Assembly (NCBI GenBank): GCA_026168455.1
Contig: CM047431.1
Coordinates: 48,402,032 to 48,466,031, forward strand
Reading direction: 5' to 3'
Origin: Theocolax elegans
Taxonomy: Eukaryota > Arthropoda > Insecta > Hymenoptera > Cerocephalidae
Length of the DNA stretch: 64,000 bases
Translations under genes and position numbers: made by a program
Notes under the pieces: model-generated
What the model was told of the DNA's origin: nothing
Database searches by the model: none
What the model saw: the letters and a program-made list of their open reading frames with translations, nothing else
Part shown: positions 46,188 to 60,209 of the stretch, piece by piece
Position numbering within the stretch: position 1 is the stretch's first letter
Layout: each line of letters opens with the position of its first letter

Positions 46188-48520
46188 CCATAACGTCGAA
46201 TTTTTCAATATTTTCAGTATCGTTCCCCGGCCTCGTTGATCAAATTCAAATGCATTTATATGTGTCAAAATACACAAAAGACCGGCCAAAACGTCAATTT
46301 TCAATATTTTTAATTTCGCTCCCCGGCCGGGTAGGTCAAATTCAAATGCATTTTTAAGCGGAAACACATACATAAACGGCCAAAACGTCGATTTTTTCAA
46401 TATTTTCAGTTTCGTTACCCGGCCTCGCTGATCAAGTTCAAATGCATTATATGTGTGAAAATACACATAAAACCGGACAAAACGTCAATTTTTCAATATT
46501 TTTAATTTCGCTCCCCGGCCGGGTAGGTCAAATTCAAATGCATTTTTAAGCGGAAACACATACATATAAACGGCCAAAACGTCGATTTTTTCAATATTTT
46601 CAGTTTCGTTACCCGGCCTCGCTGATCAAGTTCAAATGCATTTATGTGTGATAAAACACATAAAATCGGACAAAACGTCATTTTTTCAATATTTTTAATT
46701 TCGCTCCCCGGCCGGGTAGATCAAATTCAAATGCATTTTTAAGCGGAAACACATACATATAAACGGGCGAAACGTCGATATTTTCAATATTTTCAGTTTC
46801 GTTCCCCGGCCTCGTTGATCAAGTTCAAATGCATTTATATGTGTGAAAATACACATAAAACCGGACAAAACGTCAATTTTTCAATATTTTTAATTTCGCT
46901 CCCCGGCCGGGTAGGTCAAATTCAAATGCATTTTTAAGCGGAAACACATACATATAAACGGACGAAACATCGATATTTTCAATATTTTCAGTTTCGTTCC
47001 CCAGCCGTGTCGATGAAATTCAAATGCATTATTATGCGTAAACACCACATATAAACGGCCAAAACGTCGATTTTTTCAATATTTTCAGTTTCGTTCCCCG
47101 GCCTCGCTGATGAAGTTCAAATGCATTTATATGTGTGAAAATACACATCAAACCAGCCAAAACGTCAATTTTTCAATATTTTTTATTTCGCTCCCCGGAC
47201 GGGTAGATCAAATTCAAATGCATTTTTAAGCGGAAACACATACATATAAACGGGCGAAACGTCGATATTTTCAATATTTTCAGTTTCGTTCCCCGGCCTC
47301 GTTGATCAAGTTCAAATGCATTTATATGTGTGAAAATACACATAAAACCGGACAAAACGTCAATTTTTCAATATTTTTAATTTCGCTCCCCGGCCGGGTA
47401 GGTCAAATTCAAATGCATTTTTAAGCGGAAACACATACATATAAACGGACGAAACGTCGATATTTTCAATATTTTCAGTTTCGTTCCCCGGCCGTGTCGA
47501 TGAAATTCAAATGCATTATTATGCGTAAACACACACATAAACGGCCAAAACGTCGATTTTTTCAATATTTTCAGTTTCGTTCCCCGGCCTCGCTGATGAA
47601 GTTCAAATGCATTTATATGTGTGAAAATACACATCAAACCAGGCCAAAACGTCAATTTTCAATATTTTTATTTCGCTCCCCGGACGGGTAGATCAATTTC
47701 AAATGCATTTTTAAGCGTAAACACACTCATATAAACGGACAAAACGTCGATTCTTTCAATATTTTCAGTACGTTTCCCCAGCCTCGCTGATCAAGTTCTA
47801 ATGCATTTTTAAGCGTAAAGACACACACATATACGGTAAAAACATCGATTTATTCAATATTTTCAGTTTCGTTCCCCGGCCTCGTTATCAAGTTCAAATG
47901 CCATTTATATGTGTGAAATTACACATCAAACCGGCCAAAACGTCAATTTTTCAATATTTTTAATTTCCGCTCCCCGGACGGGTAGATCAAGTTCAAATGC
48001 ATTTTTAAGCATAAAACACACACATATAAACGGCCATAATGTCGATTATTTCAATATTCTCAGTTTCGTTCGCCGGCCTCGTTGATCAAAATTCAAATGC
48101 ATTTATATGTGTGAAAATACACATCAAACCGGCCCAAACGTCAATTTTTCAATATTTTTAATTTCGCTCCCCGGCCGGGTAGATCAAATTCAAATGCATT
48201 TTTAGGCGGAAACACACACATATAACGGACAAAACGTCGATTCTTTCAATATTTTCAGTTACGTTCCCCAGCCTCGCTGATCAAGTTCTAATGCATTTTT
48301 AAGCGTAAAGACACACACATATACGGTAAAAACATCGATTTATTCAATTTTTCAGTTTCGTTCCCCGGCCTCGTTGATCAAGTTCAAATGCATTTATATG
48401 TGTGAAATTACACATAAAACCGGCCAAAACGTCAATTTTTCAATATTTTTAATTTCGCTCCCCGGACGGGTAGATCAAGTTCAAATGCATTTTTAAGCGT
48501 AAACACACACATATAAACGG
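46188..48520 (+). repeat. 24-mer higher-order repeat, copy 1
   Basis: A 2333-bp unit starting at the CCATAACGTCGAATTTTTC monomer. It has the same ordered series of 24 variant monomers as copies 2 and 3 but with extra scattered indels, for example near 47640-47900 and 48355. Confidence 0.88.
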
Positions 48521-50858
48521 CCATAACGTCGAATTTTTCAATATTTTCAGTATCGTTCCCCGGCCTCGTTGATCAAATTCAAATGCATTTATATGTGTCA
48601 AAATACACAAAAGACCGGCCAAAACGTCAATTTTCAATATTTTTAATTTCGCTCCCCGGCCGGGTAGGTCAAATTCAAATGCATTTTTAAGCGGAAACAC
48701 ATACATATAAACGGCCAAAACGTCGATTTTTTCAATATTTTCAGTTTCGTTACCCGGCCTCGCTGATCAAGTTCAAATGCATTATATGTGTGAAAATACA
48801 CATAAAACCGGACAAAACGTCAATTTTTCAATATTTTTAATTTCGCTCCCCGGCCGGGTAGGTCAATTCAAATGCATTTTTAAGCGGAAACACATACATA
48901 TAAACGGCCAAAACGTCGATTTTTTCAATATTTTCAGTTTCGTTACCCGGCCTCGCTGATCAAGTTCAAATGCATTTATATGTGTGATAAAACACATAAA
49001 ATCGGACAAAACGTCATTTTTTCAATATTTTTAATTTCGCTCCCCGGCCGGGTAGATCAAATTCAAATGCATTTTTAAGCGGAAACACATACATATAAAC
49101 GGGCGAAACGTCGATATTTTCAATATTTTCAGTTTCGTTCCCCGGCCTCGTTGATCAAGTTCAAATGCATTTATATGTGTGAAAATACACATAAAACCGG
49201 ACAAAACGTCAATTTTTCAATATTTTTAATTTCGCTCCCCGGCCGGGTAGGTCAAATTCAAATGCATTTTTAAGCGGAAACACATACATATAAACGGACG
49301 AAACATCGATATTTTCAATATTTTCAGTTTCGTTCCCCAGCCGTGTCGATGAAATTCAAATGCATTATTATGCGTAAACACACACATATAACGGCCAAAA
49401 CGTCGATTTTTTCAATATTTTCAGTTTCGTTCCCCGGCCTCGCTGATGAAGTTCAAATGCATTTATATGTGTGAAAATACACATCAAACCAGCCAAAACG
49501 TCAATTTTTCAATATTTTTTATTTCGCTCCCCGGACGGGTAGATCAAATTCAAATGCATTTTTAAGCGGAAACACATACATATAAACGGGCGAAACGTCG
49601 ATATTTTCAATATTTTCAGTTTCGTTCCCCGGCCTCGTTGATCAAGTTCAAATGCATTTATATGTGTGAAAATACACATAAAACCGGACAAAACGTCAAT
49701 TTTTCAATATTTTTAATTTCGCTCCCCGGCCGGGTAGGTCAAATTCAAATGCATTTTTAAGCGGAAACACATACATATAAACGGACGAAACGTCGATATT
49801 TTCAATATTTTCAGTTTCGTTCCCCGGCCGTGTCGATGAAATTCAAATGCATTATTATGCGTAAACACACACATATAAACGGCCAAAACGTCGATTTTTT
49901 CAATATTTTCAGTTTCGTTCCCCGGCCTCGCTGATGAAGTTCAAATGCATTTATATGTGTGAAAATACACATCAAACCAGCCAAAACGTCAATTTTTCAA
50001 TATTTTTTATTTCGCTCCCCGGACGGGTAGATCAATTTCAAATGCATTTTTAAGCGTAAACACACTCATATAAACGGACAAAACGTCGATTCTTTCAATA
50101 TTTTCAGTTACGTTCCCCAGCCTCGCTGATCAAGTTCTAATGCATTTTTAAGCGTAAAGACACACACATATACGGTAAAAACATCGATTTATTCAATATT
50201 TTCAGTTTCGTTCCCCGGCCTCGTTGATCAAGTTCAAATGCATTTATATGTGTGAAATTACACATCAAACCGGCCAAAACGTCAATTTTTCAATATTTTT
50301 AATTTCGCTCCCCGGACGGGTAGATCAAGTTCAAATGCATTTTTAAGCATAAAAACACACACATATAAACGGCCATAATGTCGATTATTTCAATATTCTC
50401 AGTTTCGTTCTCCGGCCTCGTTGATCAAATTCAAATGCATTTATATGTGTGAAAATACACATCAAACCGGCCCAAACGTCAATTTTTCAATATTTTTAAT
50501 TTCGCTCCCCGCCGGGTAGATCAAATTCAAATGCATTTTTAGGCGGAAACACACACATATAAACGGACAAAACGTCGATTCTTTCAATATTTTCAGTTAC
50601 GTTCCCCAGCCTCGCTGATCAAGTTCTAATGCATTTTTAAGCGTAAAGACACACACATATACGGTAAAAACATCGATTTATTCAATATTTTCAGTTTCGT
50701 TCCCCGGCCTCGTTGATCAAGTTCAAATGCATTTATATGTGTGAAATTACACATAAAACCGGCCAAAACGTCAATTTTTCAATATTTTTAATTTCGCTCC
50801 CCGGACGGGTAGATCAAGTTCAATGCATTTTTAAGCGTAAACACACACATATAAACGG
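48521..50858 (+). repeat. 24-mer higher-order repeat, copy 2
   Basis: A 2338-bp unit. Reading in order, the monomers carry these diagnostic variants: GTCGAATTTTTC, TGTGTCAAAATAC, two TTACCCGG units, GATAAAACACAT, GGGCGAAACG, GACGAAACATCG with CCAGCCGTGTCG, ATTATTATGCG, ATCAAACCAGCC. The GGGCG-to-CCAGCC part repeats. Then come ACTCATATAAACGGAC, AAGACACAC, GAAATTACACATC, ATAATGTCGATTATTTC, TAGGCGGAAAC, AAGACACAC and GAAATTACACATAAAAC. I counted 24 monomers, averaging 97.4 bp. Confidence 0.9.
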
Positions 50859-53800
50859 CCATAACGTCGAATTTTTCAATATTTTCAGTATCGTTCCCCG
50901 GCCTCGTTGATCAAATTCAAATGCATTTATATGTGTCAAAATACACAAAAGACCGGCCAAAACGTCAATTTTCAATATTTTTAATTTCGCTCCCTGGCCG
51001 GGTATATCAAGTTCAAATGCATTTTTAAGCGGAAACACATACATATAAACGGGCGAAACGTCGATATTTTCAATATTTTCAGTTTCGTTCCCCGGCCTCG
51101 TTGATCAAGTTCAAATGCATTTATATGTGTGAAAATACACATAAAACCGGACAAAACGTCAATTTTCAATATTTTTAATTTCGCTCCCCGGCCGGGTAGG
51201 TCAAATTCAAATGCATTTTTAAGCGGAAACACATACATATAAACGGACGAAACGTCGATATTTTCAATATTTTCAGTTTCGTTCCCCGGCCGTGTCGATG
51301 AAATTCAAATGCATTATTATGCGTAAACACACATATAAACGGCCAAAACGTCGATTTTTTCAATATTTTCAGTTTCGTTCCCCGGCCTCGCTGATGAAGT
51401 TCAAATGCATTTATATGTGTGAAAATACACATCAAACCAGCCAAAATGTCAATTTTTCAATATTTTTAATTTCGCTCCCCGGACGGGTAGATCAAGTTCA
51501 AATGCATTTTTAAGCGTAAACACACACATATAAACGGCCATAACGTCGATTGTTTCAATATTCTCAGATTCGTTCCCCGGCCTCGTTGATCAAGTTCAAA
51601 TTCATTAATGTGTGTGAAAATACACATCAAACCGGCCCAAACGTCAATTTTTCAATATTTTTAATTTCGCTCCCCGGCCGGGTAGATCAAATTCAAATGC
51701 ATTTTTAAGCGGAAACACATACATATAAACGGACGAAACGTCGATATTTTCAATATTTTCAGTTTCGTTCCCCGGCCTCGTTGATCAAGTTCAAATGCAT
51801 TTATATGTGTGAAAATACACATCAAACCGGACAAAACGTCAATTTTTCAATATTTTTAATTTCGCTCCCCGGCCGGGTAGATCAAATTCAAATGCATTTT
51901 TAAGCGGAAACACATACATATAAACGGGCGAAACGTCGATATTTTCAATATTTTCAGTTTCGTTCCCCGGCCTCGTTGATCAAGTTCAAATGCATTTATG
52001 TGTGAAAATACACATAAAACCGGACAAAACGTCAATTTTTCAATATTTTTAATTTCGCTCCCCGGCCGGGTAGGTCAAATTCAAATGCATTTTTAAGCGG
52101 AAACACATACATATAAACGGACGAAACGTCGATATTTTCAATATTTTCAGTTTCGTTCCCCGGCCGTGTCGATGAAATTCAAATGCATTATTATGCGTAA
52201 ACACACACATATAAACGGCCAAAACGTCGATTTTTTCAATATTTTCAGTTTCGTTCCCCGGCCTCGCTGATGAAGTTCAAATGCATTTATATGTGTGAAA
52301 ATACACATCAAACCAGCCAAAATGTCAATTTTTCAATATTTTTTATTTCGCTCCCCGGACGGGTAGATCAAATTCAAATGCATTTTTAAGCGGAAACACA
52401 TACATATAAACGGGCGAAACGTCGATATTTTCAATATTTTCAGTTTCGTTCCCCGGCCTCGTTGATCAAGTTCAAATGCATTTATATGTGTGAAAATACA
52501 CATAAAACCGGACAAAACGTCAATTTTTCAATATTTTTAATTTCGCTCCCCGGCCGGGTAGGTCAAATTCAAATGCATTTTTAAGCGGAAACACATACAT
52601 ATAAACGGACGAAACGTCGATATTTTCAATATTTTCAGTTTCGTTCCCCGGCCGTGTAGATGAAATTCAAATGCATTATTAAGCGTAAACACACACATAT
52701 AAACGGCCAAAACGTCGATTTTTTCAATATTTTCAGTTTCGTTCCCCGGCCTCGCTGATGAAGTTCAAATGCATTTATATGTGTGAAAATACACATCAAA
52801 CCAGCCAAAATGTCAATTTTTCAATATTTTTTATTTCGCTCCCCGGACGGGTAGATCAAGTTCAAATGCATTTTTAAGCGTAAACACACACATATAAACG
52901 GCCAAAACGTCGATTTTTTCAATATTTTCAGTTTCGTTCCCCGGCCTCGCTGATGAAGTTCAAATGCATTTTTAAGCGTAAACACACACATATAAACGGC
53001 TAAACGTCGATTTTTTCAATATTTTCAGTTTCGTTCCCCGGCCTCGTTGATCAAGTTCAAATGCATTTATATGTGTGAAAATACACATCAAACCGGCCCA
53101 AACGTCAATTTTTCAATATTTTTAATTTCGCTCCCCGGACGGGTAGATCAAGTTCAAATGCATTTTTAAGCGTAAACACACACATATAAACGGCCATAAC
53201 GTCGATTGTTTCAATATTCTCAGTTTCATTCTTCGGCCTCGTTGATCAAATTCAAATGCATTTATGTGTGAAAATACACATCAAACCGGCCCAAACGTCA
53301 ATTTTTCAATATTTTTAATTTCGCTCCCCGGCCGGGTAGATCAAATTCAAATGCATTTTTAAGCGGAAACACATACATATAAACGGACGAAACGTCGATT
53401 TTTTCAATATTTTCAGTTTCGTTCCCCGGCCTCGCTGATGAAGTTCAAATGCATTTTTAAGCGTAAACACACACATATAAACGGCTAAACGTCGATTTTT
53501 TCAATATTTTCAGTTTCGTTCCCCGGCCTCGTTGATCAAGTTCAAATGCATTTATATGTGTGAAAATACACATAAAACCGGACAAAACGTCAATTTTTCA
53601 ATATTTTTAATTTCGCTCCCCGGCCGGGTAGATCAAGTTCAAATGCATTTTTAAGCGTAAACACACACATATAAACGGCCATAACGTCGATTGTTTCAAT
53701 ATTCTCAGATTCGTTCCCCGGCCTCGTTGATCAAATTCAAATGCATTTATATGTGTCAAAATACACAAAAGACCGGCCAAACCGTCAATTATTCAATATT

Positions 53801-56800
53801 TTTTATTTCGCTCCCCGGCCGGGTAGATCAAGTTCAAATGCATTTTTAAGCGGAAACACATACATATAAACGGGCGAAACGTCGATATTTTCAATATTTT
53901 CAGTTTCGTTCCCCGGCCTCGTTGATCAAGTTCAAATGCATTTATATGTGTGAAAATACACATAAAACCGGACAAAACGTCAATTTTTCAATATTTTTAA
54001 TTTCGCTCCCCGGCCGGGTAGGTCAAATTCAAATGCATTTTTAAGCGGAAACACATACATAAAACGGACGAAACGTCGATATTTTCAATATTTTCAGTTT
54101 CGTTCCCCGGCCGTGTCGATGAAATTCAAATGCATTATTATGCGTAAACACACACATATAAACGGCCAAAACGTCGATTTTTTCAATATTTTCAGTTTCG
54201 TTCCCCGGCCTCGCTGATGAAGTTCAAATGCATTTATATGTGTGAAAATACACATCAAACCAGCCAAAATGTCAATTTTTCAATATTTTTAATTTCGCTC
54301 CCCGGACGGGTAGATCAAGTTCAAATGCATTTTTAAGCGTAAACACACACATATAAACGGCCATAACGTCGATTGTTTCAATATTCTCAGATTCGTTCCC
54401 CGGCCTCGTTGATCAAGTTCAAATTCATTAATGTGTGTGAAAATACACATCAAACCGGCCCAAACGTCAATTTTTCAATATTTTTAATTTCGCTCCCCGG
54501 CCGGGTAGATCAAATTCAAATGCATTTTTAAGCGGAAACACATACATATAAACGGACGAAACGTCGATATTTTCAATATTTTCAGTTTCGTTCCCCGGCC
54601 TCGTTGATCAAGTTCAAATGCATTTATATGTGTGAAAATACACATCAAACCGGCAAAAACGTCAATTTTTCAATATTTTTAATTTCGCTCCACGACCGGG
54701 TAGATCAAGTTCAAATGCATTATTATGCGTAAACACACACATATAGACGCCCAAAACGTTGATCAAATTCAAATGCATTTATAGTGTGAAAATACACATC
54801 AAACCGGCCCAAACGTCAATTTTTCAATATTGTAAATTTCGCTCCCCGGCCGGGTAGATCAAATTCAAATGCATTTTTAAGCGGAAACACATACATATAA
54901 ACGGACGAAACGTCGATTTTTTCAATATTTTCAGATTCATCCCCGGCCGTGTAGATGAAATTCAAATGCATTATTATGCGTAAATACACACATAAACGGC
55001 CAAAACGTCGATTTTTTCAATATTTTCAGTTTCGTTCCCCGGCCTGGTTGATCAAATTCAAATGCATTTATATGTGTCAAAATACACAAAAGACCGGCCA
55101 AACCGTCAATTATTCAATATTTTTTATTTCGCTCCCCGGCCGGGTAGATCAAGTTCAAATGCATTTTTAAGCGGAAAGACATACATATAAACGGCCAAAA
55201 CGTCGATTTTTTCAATATTATCAAATTCGTTCCCCGGCCTCGTTGATCAAGTTCAAATTCATTTATGTGTGTGAAAATACGCATAAAACCGGACAAAACG
55301 TCAATTTTTCAATATTTTTAATTTCGCTCCCAGGCCGGGTAGATCAAGTTCAAATGCATTATTATGCGTAAACACACACATATAAACGGCCAAAACGTTG
55401 ATATTTTCAGTTTCGTTCCCCGGCCTCGTTGATCATGTTCAAATGCATTTATATGTGTGAAAATACACAAAAAACCGGACAAGACGTCAATTTTTCAGTA
55501 TTTTTAATTTCGCTCCGCGGCCGGGTAGATCAAGTTCAAATGCATTTTTAAGCGTAAACACACACATATAAACGGCCAAAACGTCGATTTTTTCAATATT
55601 TTCAGTTTCGTTCCCCGGACTCGCTGATCAAGTTCAAATTCATTTATGTGTGTGAAAATACACATCAAACCGGCCCAAACGTCAATTTTTCAATATTTTT
55701 TATTTCGCTCCCCGGCCGGGTAGATCAAATTCAAATGCATTTTTAAGCGGAAACACATACATAAATGGCCGAATCGTCGATATTTTCAGTTTCGTTCCCC
55801 GGCCTCGTTGATCATGTTCAAATGCATTTATATGTGTGAAAATACACATAAAACCGGACAAGACGTCAATTTTTCAGTATTTTTAATTTCGCTCCGCGGC
55901 CGGGTAGATCAAGTTCAAATGCATTTTTAAGCGTAAACACACATATAAACGGCCAAAACGTCGATTTTTTCAATATTTTCAGTTTCGTTCCCCGGACTCG
56001 CTGATCAAGTTCAAATTCATTTATGTGTGTGAAAATACACATCAAACCGGCCCAAACGTCAATTTTTCAATATTTTTTATTTCGCTCCCCGGCCGGGTAG
56101 ATCAAATTCAAATGCATTTTTAAGCGGAAACACATACATATAAATGGCCGAATCGTCGATATTTTCAGTTTCGTTCCCCGGCCTCGTTGATCATGTTCAA
56201 ATGCATTTATTGTGTGAAAATACACATAAAACCGGACAAGACGTCAATTTTTCAGTATTTTTAATTTCGCTCCGCGGCCGGGTAGATCAAGTTCAAATGC
56301 ATTTTTAAGCGTAAACACACACATATAAACGGCCAAAATGTCGATTTTTTCAATATTCTCAGTTTCATTCTTCGGCCTCGTTGATCAAATTCAAATGCAT
56401 TTATATGTGTGAAAATACACATCAAACCGGCCCAAACGTCAATTTTTTAAAATTTTAATTTCGCTCCCCGCCGGGTAGATCAAGTTCAAATGCATTTTTA
56501 TGCGTAAACACACACTATAAACGGCCAAAACGTCGATTTTTTCAATATTCTCAGTTTCATTCTTCGGCCTCGTTGATCAAATTCAAATGCATTTATATGT
56601 GTGAAAATACGCAGCAAACCGGCCCAAACGTCAATTTTTCAAAATTTTTAATTTCGCTCCCCGGCCGGGTAGATCAAATTCAAATGCATTTTTAAGCGGA
56701 AACACATACATATAAACGGCCGAAACGCCGATATTTTCAATATTTTCAGTTTCGTTCCCCGGCCTCGTTGATCAAGTTCAAATGCATTTATATGTGTGAA

Positions 56801-59800
56801 AATACACATCAAACCGGCCCAAACGTCAATTTTTTAAAATTTTAATTTCGCTCCCCGGCCGTGTAGATCAAGTTCAAATGCATTTTTATGCGTAAACACA
56901 CACATATAACGGCCAAAATGTCGATTTTTTCAATATTTTCAGTTTCGTTCCCCGGACTCGCTGATCAAATTCAAATGCATTTATATGTGTGAAAATACGC
57001 AGCAAACCGGCCCAAACGTCAATTTTTCAAAATTTTTAATTTCGCTCCCCGGCCGGGTAGATCAAATTCAAATGCATTTTTAAGCGGAAACACATACATA
57101 TAAACGGCCGAAACGCCGATATTTTCAATATTTTCAGTTTCGTTCCCCGGCCTCGTTGATCAAGTTCAAATGCATTTATATGTGTGAAATTACACATCAA
57201 ACCGGCCAAAACGTCAATTTTTCAATTATTTTAATTTCGCTCCCGGACGGTAGATCAAGTTCAACTGCAGTATTATGCGCCTAAACACACACATATAAAC
57301 GGCTAAACGTCGATTTTTTCACTATTCTTAGATTCGTTTCCGCCTCGTTGATCAAGTCAAAATGCATTTATATGTGTGAAACTACACATCAAACCGGCCA
57401 AAACGTCAATTTTTCAATATTTTTTATTTCGCTCCCCGGACGGGTAGATCAATTTCAAATGCATTTTTAAGCGTAAACACACACATATAAACGGACAAAA
57501 CGTCGATTCTTCAATATTTTCAGTTACGTTCCCCATCGCCTGATCAAGTTCTAATGCATTTTTAAGCGTAAAGACACACACATTACGGTAAAAACATCGA
57601 TTTATTCACTATTTTCAGTTTCGTTCCGGCCTCGTTGATCAAGTTCAAATGCATTTATATGTGTGAAAATACACATCAAACCGGCCAAAACGTCAATTTT
57701 TCAATATTTTTAATTTCGCTCCCCGGACGGGTAGATCAAGTTCAAATGCATTTTTAAGCGTAAACACACATATAAACGGCCATAACGTCGAATTTTTCAA
57801 TATTTTCAGTTTCGTTCCCCGGCCTCGTTGATCAAATTCAAATGCATTTATATGTGTCAAAATACACAAAAGACCGGCCAAAACGTCAATTATTAAATAT
57901 TTTTAATTTCGCTCCCCGGCCGGGTAGATCAAGTTCAAATGCATTTTTAAGCGGAAAGACATACATATAAACGGCCAAAACGTCGATTTTTTCAATATTC
58001 TTAAATTCGTTCCCCGGCTTCGTTGATCAAGTTCAAATTCATTTATGTGTGTGAAAATACACATCAAACCGGCCCAAACGTCAATTTTTCAATATTTTTT
58101 ATTTCGCTCCCCGGCCGGGTAGATCAAATTCAATGCATTTTTAAGCGGAAACACACACATATAAACGGACAAAACGTCGATTCTTTCAATATTTTCAGTT
58201 ACGTTCCCCAGCCTCGCTGATCAAGTTCTAATGCATTTTTAAGCGTAAAGACACACACATATACGGTAAAAACATCGATTTATTCAATTATTTTTAGTTT
58301 CGTTCCCCGGCCTCGTTGATCAAGTTCAAATGCATTTATATGTGTGAAATTACACATAAACCGGCCAAAAACGTCAATTTTCAATATTTTTAATTTCGCT
58401 CCCCGGACAGGTAGATCAAGTTCAAATGCATTATTTGCGTAAACACAACATATAAACGGCTAAACGTCGATTTTTTTCATATTCTTAGATTCGTTTTCCG
58501 GCCCTCGTTGATCAAGTCAAAATGCATTTATATGTGTGAAAATACCACATAAAACCGGACAAGACGTCAATTTTTCAGTATTTTTAATTTCGCTCCGCGG
58601 CCGGGTAGATCAAGTTCAAATGCATTTTTAAGCGTAAACACACATATAAACGGCCAAAATGTCGATTTTTTCAATATTCTCAGTTTCGTTCTCCGGCCTC
58701 GTTGATCAAATTCAAATGCATTTATATGTGTGAAAATACACATCAAACCGGCCCAAACGTCAATTTTTCAAAATTTTAATTTCGCTCCCCGGCCGTGTAG
58801 ATCAAGTTCAAATGCATTTTTATGCGTAAACACACACATATAAACGGCCAAAACGTCGATTTTTTCAATATTTTCAGTTTCGTTCCCCGGACTCGCTGAT
58901 CAAGTTCAAATGCATTTATATGTGTGAAAATACGCATAAAACCGGACAAAACGTCAATTTTTCAATATTTTTAATTTCGCTCCCCGGCCGGGTAGATCAA
59001 GTTCAAATGCATTATTATGCGTAAACACACACATATAAACGGCCAAAACGTCGATATTTTCAATATTTTCAGTTTCGTTCCCCGGCCTCGTTGATCAAGT
59101 TCAAATGCATTTATATGTGTGAAAATACGCATAAAACCGGACAAAACGTCAATTTTTCAATATTTTTAATTTCGCCTCCCAGGCCGGGTAGATCAAGTTC
59201 AAATGCATTATTATGCGTAAACACACACATATAAACGGCTAAACGTCGATTTTTTCAATATTCTTAGATTCGTTTTCCGGCCTCGTTGATCAAGTCAAAA
59301 TGCATTTATATGTGTGAAATACACATCAAACCGGCCAAAACGTCAATTTTTCAATATTTTTTATTTCGCTCCCCGGACGGGTAGATCAATTTCAAATGCA
59401 TTTTTAAGCGTAAACACACACATATAAACGGACAAACGTCGATTCTTTCAATATTTTCAGTTACGTTCCCCAGCCTCGCTGATCAAGTTCTAATGCATTT
59501 TTAAGCGTAAAGACACACACATATACGGTAAACACTCGATTTATTCAATATTTTCAGTTTCGTTCCCCGGCCTCGTTGATCAAGTTCAAATGCATTTATA
59601 TGTGTGAAATTACACATCAAACCGGCCAAAACGTCAATTTTTCAATATTTTTAATTTCGCTCCCCGGACGGGTAGATCAAGTTCAAATGCATTTTTAAGC
59701 GTAAACACACACATATAAACGGCCATAATGTCGATTATTTCAATATTCTCAGTTTCGTTCTCCGGCCTCGTTGATCAATTCAAATGCATTTATATGTGTG

Positions 59801-60209
59801 AAAATACACATCAAACCGGCCCAAACGTCAATTTTTCAATATTTTTAATTTCGCTCCCCGGCCGGGTAGATCAAATTCAAATGCATTTTAAGCGGAAACA
59901 CACACATATAAACGGACAAAACGTCGATTCTTTCAATATTTTCAGTTACGTTCCCCAGCCTCGCTGATCAAGTTCTAATGCATTTTTAAGCGTAAAGACA
60001 CACACATATACGGTTAAAAACATCGATTTATTCAATATTTTCAGTTTCGTTCCCCGGCCTCGTTGATCAAGTTCAAATGCATTTATATGTGTGAAATTAC
60101 ACATAAAACCGGCCAAAACGTCAATTTTTCAATATTTTTAATTTCGCTCCCCGGACGGGTAGATCAAGTTCAAATGCATTTTTAAGCGTAAACACACACA
60201 TATAAACGG
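50859..60209 (+). repeat. Satellite array with partial and rearranged higher-order units
   Basis: It begins like another 24-mer copy but switches near 51000, where CCCTGGCCGGGTATATC leads straight to the GGGCG series. It later contains shuffled trimer and dimer stretches (52700-53700) and short fused monomers. Fused junctions occur near 54757 (AAAACG to TTGATCAAATTC), 55398 and 55780. Copy spacing to the next clean 24-mer at 60210 is 9351 bp, four unit lengths. Small indel clusters lie at 57230-57620 and 58270-58560. No gene is seen. Confidence 0.9.
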
